The notes beneath the pieces were generated by a model that saw nothing but the letters and a program-made list of their open reading frames with translations, made no database searches and was not told the DNA's origin. The position numbers and the translations under genes were made by a program. Below, in pieces: positions 10,991-21,298 of a DNA stretch of 50,235 bases. Position 1 is the stretch's first letter; every line of letters begins with the position of its first letter. The DNA is from Phaeoceros laevis (lineage: Eukaryota > Anthocerotophyta > Anthocerotopsida > Notothyladales), in assembly GCA_049999765.1 (NCBI GenBank), contig JBNGIQ010007123.1:1-50235 (forward strand). Direction: 5' to 3'.

Positions 10991-11204
10991 GTAGGGAATC
11001 GGTTTAGCCCTATGGGCAGAGTTGGCTTTGGCGTGAACTGTTGTGGTGGCAGAACGTATCATGGGTCCGGCGAGCTGTATGCGACTGTCGCGACGAGCTG
11101 CCTGCTGTGGGCGATGTGGTTGTGAGAAATGACCGTTTCCTCCCGGGCGTAGGTGTTTTCCTCTTGCTGTGGCTGAGTAAGTTGAAGCTGCCACGACGCT
11201 TGTG

Positions 11205-11900
11205 AGTTTGTCAGTGTATGACCAAGGTGGGGTGCCAAAGCGTCTTCCGCGTGGAGATTGTTGACTCCATTTGCCTAAAAAGTGACCCGAATGCTAAAAT
11301 GAGTTCGGCGTAAACAAAAGGAGAAGCATAGAGTCTCAGATCCAGCTTGCCATACCTCTCCGGTGCAAAGATTGTCTAGTTCCCTCTCCTCTCCAGCACA
11401 GGGAGGCTGAGTGAGTTGATTCTGCCACTGAGCTGGTGAATACATCAGCGTATGGCCAGTGTGGGGAGTCAGCTCTCCTCCGGTGCACTGATTATTGACT
11501 TCCCTCTCCTGAAAAAAGGGCCGATCAATGAACCGAGCTTGGCGTAAAAAGGGGAGAGAGATCGACTTCCAAACCCGAATTGCCATACCTCTCCAGCGCG
11601 GGGCCTTTGCGAGAAACTTCGAAATGCTCGGTGAGATGCTCCCGGTTGCTGGGGATGACTTGATCAACCGTGTTGACCGGTTCTTCCGACGCAAAGAACC
11701 GCATAGCTGCAGCGTTCCCAGCTTCTCCTGAGAGTGTCGAGTGACAGAGTTCCTTCTCCTCCCTGATCGATTGGAAAGGGCGCCATGGTGCCAACAGCAA
11801 AGCTCGGAACGGTGAGAAAGGGAGGGAAGAAACGATGGAACTGTGAGCGGATCCGAGGGCAGTAAGCAACGGGTTGAGAGTGAGGTCAATTGGCCTTATA
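11205..11900 (-). repeat. Diverged tandem repeat, period about 234 bp, inside an open frame
   Basis: Corresponding landmarks recur about 234 bp apart: TTGCCATACCTCTCC near 11346 and 11580; TTCGGCGTAAA/TTGGCGTAAA near 11305 and 11539. A minus-strand frame of 204 codons (11275-11889) spans the repeats, with related stretches around REVNNQCTGGELTPHTGH and RELDNLCTGEVW. I cannot name the protein. Because the minus frame stays open across diverged copies, coding sequence is possible but unproven. Confidence 0.45.
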
Positions 11901-12195
11901 TGTGGCCTCCGTGTGCCGTTCTCTTTCTACTGGATGGTGAGAGGTAGTGATGGTGACCACGCCCGGGGGTGGAGTTAAGATATGGACTTAGCATCCTCAC
12001 ACTACTGCCGGCGGAACAAGGGTCTACATGAGCCGTAAAAGCCTCTGGTGATGTTGCAGTCACGTACTGCCTGGGGGCGGAGCCCATCATTAGGTACAGC
12101 TGAGATCTTGTAGGGAACAGTTGGTAACGGAAGGTAAGATTCGGCGTTTTGTGGGATTAACTTGGGGGGAATCTAGTCCCCTTGTCGTGGACCGG

Positions 12196-13090
12196 ACTTT
12201 GGGGCCTGTGCTGAGTGTTTGACAGACCAGGGTTTAGAATTTAGAGGTGCATTCTAGGACTTGCTTGATTGGACGTTGGTTGATCATCGGAGGACCTCTT
12301 GGGAGCACCCTCAGGCTGATGGATTAGCTGAGCACATGGTGCAAACCACGAATCGTGGTTTGTGCAAAATCTGCTTAAGCCAGCATCCCAAAGATTGGGA
12401 CCTCATGCTGCCTTACATTGCGATGGACTAGCAATTCAGCAAGCAAGCAACGTTGTCTGATTTTTCACCATATTTGTTGCTGTTTGGCAAGCACCCTATT
12501 CCTCCGTCCGCTATTGCAGCCACCATGGAGCAGGTTGTCAACATGGATGATCCTAACACTTGGGCTAAGGTGGTGTTCGACAAGGCAACTCTTTATCGCC
12601 GGATCATGTCCATGGCCATGGGTAATTTGTAGATCGCACAGCACCGAGATACCTTGCGTTATGCCTACACACGGGGGGGCAGCTACTTGCCCAAAGCCAA
12701 GAAGTTTGAAGCTAGGGATTTTGTCTACCTACAGCGCCAGACCAACAACACCTTGGAGACAGCCGCCAGCCGTATCATCTTGCGTGTCAAGAAGGTCAAG
12801 ATTGCCTTCAGGTGTACTGTTGCTGCATGAACAAGATGGGCGTGAATGGAAGGATCACCAGAAAAACTACGCTCCTTGCCACCTCCCCAATTTGGATCCT
12901 GTGGTGGTTACAGTAGATTGGTGTCCTCCGCCAGACTTCCCTTGCAAGGTATGTAGATGGAGTGATGACGCCAATTAGCTCCTTCTTTGTGATGGCTGCA
13001 ATGCGGGTTTTCATTTGTTTTGTTTGGTGCCTCCACTCACTTTGGTGCCTGAGGGCACTTGGAAGTGTCCTGCGTGTGCTGCAGCTTAAG
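12196..13090 (+). pseudogene. Gypsy integrase C-terminal half with PHD finger, decayed
   Basis: The plus strand carries the end of a Ty3/Gypsy integrase. It starts in the core with FGACAECLTDQG (second catalytic Asp) and WEHPQADGLAEHMVQ (catalytic Glu). It continues with LSDFSPYLLLFGKHPIPPS and a GPY/F-like RDFVYLQRQTNNTL segment, then a Cys/His linker (APCHLPNLDP). It finishes with a C4HC3 PHD finger at about 12945-13080 (CKVC, LLLCDGC, HLFC, CPAC). At least three stops (in F*DLL, D*QFS and N*LLL) and one frame break near 12800 show it is dead. A G-run polypurine tract at 13116-13126 follows. It is the plus-strand counterpart of 41476-42477. Confidence 0.85.
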
Positions 13091-13115
13091 CTGTTCAGCA
13101 TTGTGCACAATGCGG

Positions 13116-13126
13116 GGGGGGGGGAT
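13116..13126 (+). other. Candidate polypurine tract
   Basis: An uninterrupted G run of about ten bases, 30 bases after the stop of the PHD frame, in the position where LTR elements prime plus-strand synthesis. The minus-strand relative has a G7 run at the equivalent place (41457-41463), directly followed by an LTR. Confidence 0.5.
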
Positions 13127-13342
13127 ACCATTTTCATCATTTTTACTTGTTGGTTGTAAGCTGTGAAATGGTGTAGCATGCATGAACATAGCAGTGTTAG
13201 TTGTACTAGCAGGATGGCTTAGGAAATGGATGCAAATCAGCACGACAGTTGTCATGACAAGCTTGCACTACTAGAACAGACTTGCTTTTGTAACGGGGGA
13301 CAATAACGCGCGCACGCGTTTTCACTTGGTTTTCGGCAGGTT

Positions 13343-13443
13343 GGCCCGGCTGGGGCTGGGCGCGCCTCGCATTACACCACGGGTTACTAGGAGTTGCGTA
13401 ACTCGTGGTTTTGTAACACGCGCGCCCAGGCTACCGGGGCCGT
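13343..13443. repeat. GC-rich imperfect inverted repeat (hairpin)
   Basis: Arms at about 13343-13388 and 13398-13443 pair imperfectly around a loop of about ten bases. The inner arms match as CCACGGGTTAC with GTAACTCGTGG, and GGGCGCGC with GCGCGCCC. It could be a miniature inverted-repeat element or a hairpin in a retroelement end. A 41-bp tandem duplication (CCTGTCGAGATTAATTCTG type) follows at 13631-13700. Confidence 0.6.
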
Positions 13444-13957
13444 CCCGGTCCCGGTTCCGACTTGTCCGGAGGACTTCAGGCACGGTCCTGCCGCACAGTC
13501 TTGCCACCCACGGTCCTGGCATCCGTTTTTCTCGCATCACACTTTTTTGGAGGCTGTCCCGTGGAGGATTGTGAGACAGCCGCGTGGAGCACCCGGCGCC
13601 AGCCGCGTGACCGTCCCTTGTTTTACATTTCCCTGTCGAGATTAATTCTGTTTCACTTTATTTTACTTTCCCCTGTCGGGATTAATTCTGTTTCACCTTC
13701 TATATTTATTTTTCCCGTTTTGACTGTTCTATATAACTATATAACTATTCTATTCTATTTACTTTTGAACATGTTTACCCCCTACATCTTGTACCTCCTT
13801 GGCCAAAACCGGTGCAAGTAGCACTTGCCAGACAGCCAATTGGACTATCAGCTCATGTCGTTAAAACCTTTCAGGAAAGCGAAGACTCTTCGTAGGGCTC
13901 TATGTTCCCTGCTACTTGACCATCCCTGTGAGATAAGAGGCAAGCCATTTTACAGAC
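13444..13957. other. No gene seen
   Basis: Holds the 41-bp duplication noted above, a T-rich stretch (13700-13770) and the unexplained sequence on the 3' side of the amine oxidase exons. The next expected amine oxidase exon is not recognisable here. Confidence 0.4.
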
Positions 13958-14497
13958 CTTGAGGGCATTTGACATGCCAATAGCCTTGGCCGCCTTGTGC
14001 TTTTGCTCAGGTAAAGGTGGAATGAAGTTGATCAATCCTTTTTGCAAGATTGTCTGAAAAGGTGAAGTCCTTGTTAGTTTGCCTGCTCTCCATTGAAACT
14101 AGCAAATACCCTGCCTGACATACATCCCAAAAATGAGAAAGCGCATACCACGGGGACTGTCAAGATGGCATAATCTGCAATGATTGTTGCGCCTTTGGAG
14201 TTCGTTAGACGCACTCTACCTGGTTCAGAATATTCGATAGTCTTGACAGGCCAGTTCAGATGAACCTGCGTGATCATAGCAAGCAAGAAATGGGTTTACT
14301 CAGTCAATCCTGATCTGAAAGCATCTGAAAGCACCCGACTTTCAGAAGCTAGCACCACTGACAGGCTATCATGAAGCCAATAACGAAAAAGGCAATAAGA
14401 ACTACGCAAGCACAGAATTGGTAAGGTTTGAGATGGCTGTACACTTAGCCCTTGAGCAAGGTGGTCGATCATTGAAGGAAGGGCCGATCCAAAATTA
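13958..14497 (-). pseudogene. FAD-dependent amine oxidase (polyamine oxidase/LSD1-like), orphan exons
   Basis: Three minus-strand exons encode the central part of a flavin amine oxidase. Exon a ends at 14443 and encodes GSALPSMIDHLAQGLS, followed by a GTACAG donor. Its 5' border is unclear because a TGA lies five codons upstream. Exon b is 14149-14265 (39 codons: LNWPVKTIEYS, then IIADYAILTVPV, the strand before the conserved GVL turn). Exon c is 13958-14053 (32 codons: FIPPLPEQKHKAAKAIGM). Borders b and c are AG/GT with phase 0 and join smoothly. The N-terminal dinucleotide-binding motif and C-terminal FAD segment are not seen. This is either a fragment or the middle of a gene with very long introns. 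Confidence 0.78.
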
Positions 14498-14505
14498 AGT
14501 ATGTG

Positions 14506-14784
14506 TCACCATAGATCCACTCCTGAGCCTCTTGTATGTGTACCTGTGCACTTGTATGCGTACCTGTGCACTACATAATTTGTGAACACCCCTGCTCCCC
14601 CCACCGCAAAGTTGAGAGCATGCTGGAACTCGAGAACATTACTGCTTGCATTGATGGAAGCAAAGGCTCTGGAAGGTGTGACCTCGATCAGCTCCGCTGG
14701 TGGGCATAAAATCATCCAGGATTCGGCACAAATTGGCAGCAGCAACTACTGCTGCGAGACTCGGCTGCCAAGACACCGCCATGG
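14506..14784 (-). other. Possible further coding sequence next to the amine oxidase exons
   Basis: A minus-strand open stretch at 14506-14745 (TPSRAFASINASSNVLEF, then NFAVGGAGVFTNYVV) is followed by a possible GTACGC donor. An ATG in good context lies at about 14784. It could be an upstream exon of the amine oxidase, but it has no diagnostic motif, and a gap at 14808 cuts off what lies before it. The imperfectly duplicated GTGTACCTGTGCACT stretch lies at 14537-14572. Confidence 0.3.
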
Positions 14785-14807
14785 TAACCGCGCCCCGGCC
14801 CCCGCGA

Positions 14808-14907
14808 NNNNNNNNNNNNNNNNNNNNNNNNNNNNNNNNNNNNNNNNNNNNNNNNNNNNNNNNNNNNNNNNNNNNNNNNNNNNNNNNNNNNNNNNNNNNN
14901 NNNNNNN
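14808..14907. other. Assembly gap (100 N)
   Basis: One hundred undetermined bases. The round size suggests a placeholder, so the true distance is unknown. Confidence 0.99.
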
Positions 14908-15072
14908 CCTGCCAGGTGTGTAGTCACAACGCCGCCTCCAGCCCTGCCTGCAGCCCCGCCTGCTGACCTAGCCAGCCGCCATTGGCTCCGCCATGCCTGC
15001 CAGCCACGCCCTGGCCCGCCTGGACTCCAACGTTAGCCCCGCACCAACATAACGAGCCTGGAGCCCCGACAT

Positions 15073-15200
15073 ACCTGCACACCACCTTTGCCGCCATGCC
15101 TGCAGCCCCGCCCTGCACACCACCTCTGCCGCCATGCCTGCAGCCCCGCCCTGCACACCACCTCTGCCGCCATGCCTGCACACCACCTCTGCTGCCATGC
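15073..15200. repeat. Minisatellite, 38-bp unit
   Basis: Three near-perfect copies plus a partial copy of a 38-bp GC-rich unit containing CACACCACCTCTGCCGCCAT and GCAGCCCCGCCCT. The open frames over it on both strands are by-products of the repeat. Confidence 0.85.
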
Positions 15201-16397
15201 TAGCAGCCAGCGCTTGAAGGCCGGGTTGCACCTGTCAAGGTTGGGAGCGAAGATAGTGAGGGGCCGGGTGCCGTGGCCACCAGCGACTCCAGCCTCCGGG
15301 AGCCCCAGGCATGGCCTCCAGGAATGCGCATTGGCGGCCGGCGCTGCTGCTGCTGCCTAGTGCTGCTGAGTGCGAGCGGGACGGGAGCGGGAAAAGGGAT
15401 GGGGGAGCTCGGGAGGCTGGGGTAGGCGTAGAGCTAGAGGTAGAGAAGACAGGGAGGGAAGAGGAGCTGGAACAGCAGCCCTCCATGGCTTGCCCTTAAA
15501 GGCGCCAGAACCTCCACAGCCCTGCGCCCTTCCATGCCTTGTGCGCTATGGCGCCGGCACCTGCTGCTACGACTAGGCAAACCCTAGGTCGCGGATAGTC
15601 CACGTCGCATTTGAAAATCGTCCGCCAGCCTAATTATAAGAATATTCGCACAAATCGGATATACTATCGTGCCGCCAGGCCATGTGGCAGGGATCTCAAC
15701 GATTGCCTACCGGCCCAAGGGGGACGGCCAGGCCAGGACACGAGCAGCCGAATTTTTGCTTGAGCGCGGCTTATGGAACCAAGCTCAGGAGGTCAATGGC
15801 ACCTGAAACCGAGGAAGCAGCAAATTCCAGACTAGCTGGCATGAAAACGCACAAACACCATAAATTATAGATTGATGTTTTCATGCTAGGACGAAGGATC
15901 AGAGTGTCAGGCGTGAAGCGAAAGTGCAAGGAACTCATCGGCAACTCTGAGTGAGAGTAAAGGAAACCTATGTTAGACATAGTTAAACAGAGTAGCCTTA
16001 GGGGTTAACTAAATTAGCGTGTCTGTTCATAGGGTCAGGACGTTTCCGAAGAGGTACTTCGATAGGTGCGTCCTCTATATAAACTCCTCTACCGAGGCCA
16101 CCTAATATCATTTCCTAAGCATGCGTGTAACTTTCTCTAGTGGGCGTCCAGTGACAGCTGCTGACTGCCTCCTCTCAATGCAGGTCCAAAGATTGCTTAA
16201 TAGCACCTGGACACCTTCACGCGCTTGCGCATCGGGAAGGTGTTTGGCTTCTTGTAAGCTTCGCCGGCAGCGACCTCCGCCATCAAAGATACAACAATGG
16301 GTTGTGTTTGGTGCTGCGCAACAAAGGATGCGAAATCAAGGCATCAGACCAGATTCATCAAGTAAACAAGGCGCCCAATGCTAGAATCCATCTCCCC
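15201..16397. other. No gene seen; GC-rich then Copia internal remnant
   Basis: 15201-15600 is GC-rich low-complexity sequence with Gly/Arg/Glu-coding purine tracts. From about 16100 to 16397 the minus strand should be the leader and gag start of the Copia element whose primer site is at 16398, but no frame of useful length is open. Confidence 0.4.
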
Positions 16398-16409
16398 GCT
16401 CTGATACCA
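16398..16409 (-). other. Primer-binding site of a Copia-like remnant
   Basis: TGGTATCAGAGC on the minus strand, directly next to the end of the LTR at 16410. It matches initiator tRNA-Met and has no spacer, the usual Copia arrangement. Confidence 0.85.
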
Positions 16410-16591
16410 TGTAGCAAATTAGAGAATGCGCGAGAGTGCAAGACGAGAATGTTGCGTTGATGTATTATGTCACGCGAAGTGACTCTCTTATACATGTCAC
16501 GTAAAAGTGACTGTCCATATCTGGGCATGGTAGTTATAACAACTAACTACCTAACTAATATATATAACCATAGTTGGTATTCCCAACTATA
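16410..16591 (-). repeat. Copia-like LTR (5' LTR, minus strand)
   Basis: On the minus strand the LTR ends GCTACA directly before the primer site. It appears to begin with the palindromic TAGTTGGGAATACCAACTA, giving about 180 bp. Inside are repeated TTAGTTAGGTAGTTAGTTG and GTCACTT...GTGACA motifs. No matching second LTR is seen in the window, so this is a truncated copy. Confidence 0.65.
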
Positions 16592-18993
16592 GTCTAAGTG
16601 TGGGTTGAATAAGAAAACAAAACGTTACTCAAACCCTAAACCCTAATATATTTAATGATCAATGAGCATAATTAATTTTTAATTTTTGTGTCTGAATTTT
16701 AATAATCATAGAAAGTGTTTATCTCTTTAAAGATGTATAGCATGCCAACCATAGCAAACCATTCCCTCATTTTAGAGAAGAATGGTGGTTACCCTAGTTC
16801 AGCCTGGATGCCATGCAGAATGGGAGACCAACGACATATATCTTTGTTGAAATAAACATTACTGTACCCGTTCGCATGCTGGTGCCCACATATGGGCAAG
16901 GGGGGACCCGAAAAGGACCGTTTAACCTCCTCAAATACAACACACACATACATTCACATACTTTCAGTGTGCGGTGTGGTTTTTGAACTTTAGCCTGTAT
17001 GTTTAAAAGTTTAGACTGTGTATCTTGGAAAATTGTGCAAACAAAATCGATGCGTTGGGTGTTTAGCATGATACTGCATGCATGCTGTAAGCAAAAGTAC
17101 CAAACCTACTGCGACCAAATTGCTTACCTAAGAAAGGTAATTTTTTCCTTACAAACCTCATGATAGTATTATGCTGACAATACATTTTTTGCTGTCCAGA
17201 TATTACATCACGGTTTCAAGCCCGCATAGCATTGGCTCATGGTCACCATGATATCAAAAGGCAATGCGTATTGCCAACACTTGGAAAAAGCCCAGCTTAA
17301 CAATAAAATGCAGCCATTCTGAAAACGATGTGTAGTATCAGATGGACAACCAGCAGCTGGATACGATCCTGCTCCAATAGGTACTACTGTACAGGAACTA
17401 GGTTTTGAGCATACTATTAAGACTACAGACCAACATCCTCACTTTTCAGAATACACTACCTGCGAAAACAGACCAAATCCGTTGCGGGTATGCCGAAGAG
17501 CAAAACCTTGGTGATGTCAACGCAAAAAATGAGGTACCATTTAATGACTACTGTTGGAAAGATCGGTTGAACCTTCAGTTTCTAACCCTTAGCAATCGGT
17601 TGCATGTAGGCTTGTTATTTTTAGCCGGTTATAGCAACCAGCTAGAAATTTCACATTTTGCGGTTGGTTGGGTCCAGCTAGCACATCTTACATTGTTTGC
17701 TGGTTGCTCCCGAGCACTGGACCTGACACGAGCAGGCAAACTAAAGGACTCTATTGCTAGCTACACCAACAACTACAATGCACATGTATCGTACACCACA
17801 GGAACCTAATGTTCAACACTGCAACCTGGGCTCAGATACAAGGAAAGCCTCAGTGTAGGAACTCATGCCTCCTTAGCCTACCCTTCCGTAAGATTCTTGA
17901 ATTATTCGTACCTCAGTGCGCAGCTAGCCCTGACCACAACACTCTCCTCACGGTGAGGATTGGCTATGGCTGCCGACCTACCTCGACTTACGCAAGACAC
18001 TCAGCCCACTCATTCTCTGAACGGGACCAGCCAGCCTTCAATCCAAGGTTTCAACCATTGAATAGTTCCAGGTTACACTGGTCGGGCTTATACCCCATTC
18101 CGTTCCCTAGCGAAACGGCCGCTCTTGAAGACTTGAACGGTTCCGTAACGCAACCGTTCAAGTCCGTTCACTAACTAACCCTAACTAAACCCATAACCCA
18201 TTTGAGTTACCTAACCCTCTACTTAACTCCAGTAGGGATTTAACTACTTGCTCAGTCGGGCGCCACGAGACAGCAATTGGCACAAGTACTCTACGAATAT
18301 TCCAAGGTTACCGAGTGTATGTGAAGGCCGAAGGAAGACTTTTTTTGGCCCCACCACAACACCTGTGGTCGGTGGTCGGTTCTTCCGTTGTGACCTGGTG
18401 AGCGCCAGAACTTGGAATGATCGACGAGGAAGGTGCTATGAGACTTTGGATTACGCTAGTCCAGTCCTCGGTGCCTCGGCTCAGGCACGGCATCTACCTG
18501 GGAGCGCTAGTGTGCCCTCGCTGCACACTGGACACGAGATCAGGTAGGCTAGTGGAAGTCCCCTACTAGAGCCCTTGGTCCAGCCAGAGGATCGTGCTCT
18601 TCTAAGGACTCCTTCCTCAGGCATCCTTGTGTACTTTGGCAGGCCGGGGTGGTGAGCCAAGCCAGCACTGCTGCAAACGCATAATTTGCAAGCTGGATGA
18701 GGCCGGGGTAAGGTGATGCTTGTTTGCTGTTTCTATTTGCAGCTCGCAATGCAATCCGGTGCTTCAGGAAATGCAACTCAGGTCATAGTTTTTTTTATTT
18801 AGAGCCACGCTTTGTCCATGTATGGGAGGTAAATGCTTGAGATCGTCATTCGTGTAGCTGCGGATGCGAGTGGGTGCTGGAAGTCTCCTGTTCCTGTCCC
18901 AGATTTCAGCCCACGCAGGGTGGCCAGAGATTTCTGGTTCTGACTGCTCTTCTAGTAGTACCAGCCAGATTTTTTGCATGTGTCGTCTTGTAG
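16592..18993. other. Intergenic; telomere-like and dispersed repeats, no gene recognised
   Basis: CAAACCCTAAACCCTAAT at 16629-16646 matches the plant telomere unit CCCTAAA for about two copies. Diverged CCCTAA-like sequence recurs at 18175-18215. A dispersed repeat lies at 16868-16960 (see findings). Plus-strand frames at 17405-17809, 17809-18174 and 18248-18547 have no recognisable motif. A possible TGGCGCCCGA primer-like site on the minus strand at about 18257 is unsupported by an LTR. Confidence 0.4.
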
Positions 18994-19005
18994 GTGGTAG
19001 CCTGG

Positions 19006-20961
19006 ATGGGGCTTGGCTCCGACATTGTGTCCAGGCTTCATGCCCCGCTTGCAGCTGCCGCGGCAGTAGTGGGGGCAGCAGCCGCTTCCTCTGCGGATTT
19101 GCGGCCTGAGAAACTGCAGTCAAGAGCCTTCACTCCTATCATCCCCTACTCGGCACACGACTTTTCGGGACCGTCGGTATTTTTAAGCGGTAGCGCCGTA
19201 GCGGAGGTGCACATGCAGCGAGTGCACTCCACGACTTCGTCTGCTGTTTTTGGACTCTCTTCATCTTCTTCCTGTGTTTTCTCATCTCCAAGGGTTTACG
19301 GTCCTCCTGCCATCTGCTTCTACGGGGGGGCTAATCGCTCGGCACCTGTCTGCTTCTCGGATGCATCTCGCTTCGAGCCTCGGGCAGGCGTTGCATCCAG
19401 CCCTTTCATGCCCCCATGTCTGTCTCAATATTATGGCCCTAGGGCTTCTAGTTTCCTTCACAGAGTATCAGATCCCAGGGTACAGGTCGAAGGGGCCGGT
19501 GCGCTTGCTTTCCATGTCAACCTGTCTTCCTCTGTGCTTTATCCGGGCTCTCTGTTTGCTACATCACTTCTAGGTTCCCACTCTCTTGGCCATGTTTCTG
19601 CATCCACACATCTGAAGAGCCTGCTCTTGAGTCTCGTGGACCGCCATCAATCGGCCGGCGCTGTCCCATCCTCTTTTACCAGGGCAGCACTTCATACCTG
19701 GAAAAGCTCATCTGCAGGCCCTTTGGACTTGGATTCTGTCCCTGATGCTGGCCCGCATGACAAAGACAAGCTCACAGTGGTTCTCTTGGGATGGCTTGGC
19801 TCACATCAGAAGCAGTTGAGGAAGTATGCGGAGTGGTACACAAACAGAGGCATCAATGCCGTGACTTTCGTCATCCCTTTCAAGGATATTTTACTGTACA
19901 GACCTGGTGGGAAGGCGGAGGAGCATGTGGACAAACTAGCAGAACATCTTGTCTCTTGGATGAATGATAAAGCAGATGGAGAAAATGACACAGGAAGCGA
20001 GAGACAGCTCCTGTTTCACACCTTCAGTAATACTGGATGGTTAACGTAAGTCTTCCGCCAAGGTTAAAGAGGCTGGCCTTTTGGAGTTCACGGGATGGTG
20101 TTTGTGTTTGTGGTGTCCTTATTTGGGGGTGGGCCGTTCTCTACCAACTCCTCTGAACTTTAAGTTCCACTTCTGCAGGTATGGATTTATCCTGGAAAAG
20201 CTTTTGAAGTTGGATGAACGGCAGCTTCGAAAAATAAAAGGATGCGTAGTCGACTCTGCTCCTGCGGCCAAGCCCGATCCACGGGTAAAAGCAGGACATT
20301 GTGATAGAGGTTGTTTCAGCTGACTTGCTGCCTAGGATAGAACATTCCTTTTAAATTATCTTCTTTCGCTGAGATGTTGCCGTTTTGTAGCAGGTTTGGG
20401 CCAATGGCTTCTCAGCAGCCCTTTTGGCGAAACGAAGTGCTGCAGTTAGAAAAGGAGAATTCAAGGATGGCACTGCAAAGGACGACAGCATTTCTATTCC
20501 AGAACCTCATGTTGCCGAGGCAGCACTACTGGCTCTCCTCGAGAAGTTCTTCAAGTATTTTTTTATGATTCCTCCCATAAGAGAGTAAGCGTTGTCTTCT
20601 GATGTCGTGGTGCCTTGTAGGGCCCGAATTTGGGATGCATATGGCGTGGATTAGTCAAGCATCTCACAGCCGCGCATTTTTCATGTACGTGTGCAGTAGG
20701 TTATCCGAAGTAACAAGCATCCTCACCAAAAGGCAGCCACCCTGCCCACAACTGTATATCTACAGCACTGCAGACAGAGTTATCCCTCATACCATGGTGG
20801 AGTCTTTTGCAGAGCAACAAAGGCAAGATGGTCACGTGGTGAGGGCGTATAACATGCAACTATCGCCTCATGTTGACCACTTCAGAACGTTTCCAGACAT
20901 CTACGGCAAACAGCTTCAAAGCTTTCTGCAAGACTGCATCAACAGGAACTGCAAGCAGTAG
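19006..20961 (+). CDS. DUF829/TMEM53-like alpha/beta-hydrolase
   Basis: Four exons: 19006-20045, 20179-20284, 20394-20584 and 20697-20961. All introns are GT-AG, phases agree, and the product is 533 aa. Residues about 255-530 are the DUF829 fold: TVVLLGWLGSHQKQLRKYAE, RGINAVTFVIPF, HTFSNTGWLTYG with Ser341 at the nucleophile position, VVDSAPAAKPDP, WANGFSAALL, then YSTADRVIP with Asp472 and SPHVDHF with His504/507. DUF829 proteins are alpha/beta-hydrolase-like; animal TMEM53 sits in the nuclear envelope, and plant members are poorly characterised. The first 250 residues are Ser/Ala-rich and could hold an organelle transit peptide. The start is uncertain: an AG at 18992-18993 could be an acceptor for an upstream exon. 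The last acceptor is a CAGTAG tandem. The gene converges on the RUS gene. Confidence 0.88.
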
Positions 20962-21298
20962 CTGCATCTCTATATTGTTTATACGATTTCTATAGGGAGG
21001 CTGTTCAGGTCTGAAGCACTTTGGTAGAGGCAAAAGTACTGAGCCATTGCTCAGCATATGCTCCATTCTTTGGTCACATCCGTTTTTTACCATGGGAAAT
21101 TATATCATTCATTTATCCTGCTTGCCAAAGGTCAGCTAAACTGTGGCAGTCTCAGGTCTGAGCAAGACTGAGACAGCTAGGTATCTGGTGAAGGGAACTC
21201 CAGAGTGGACAAGTATCGTGGACAGACAAGCCCCCGCAGGGACAGTATTGCTTGCCAGACAAGCTCCCTTGTCTTGTGACGTTCCACTGTACACTGGT
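20962..21298. other. Convergent intergenic spacer
   Basis: 337 bp between the stop codons of the two convergent genes. It must hold both 3' ends; no distinctive polyadenylation signal stands out. Confidence 0.6.

Noticed and set aside
10378-11007. 209-codon plus-strand ORF starting near 10378
   Set aside because: No recognisable domain; the minus strand reads more like protein over the same stretch.
14924-15360. Cys/Ala/Pro- and Trp/Gln-rich ORFs on both strands
   Set aside because: By-products of the 38-bp minisatellite.
16629-16646. Telomere or interstitial telomere array
   Set aside because: Only about two perfect CCCTAAA units; such short runs are common in plant promoters and introns.
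18250-18270. TGGCGCCCGA on the minus strand as a retroviral-type primer-binding site
   Set aside because: No LTR border or gag follows, and a 10-base match is expected by chance at some rate.
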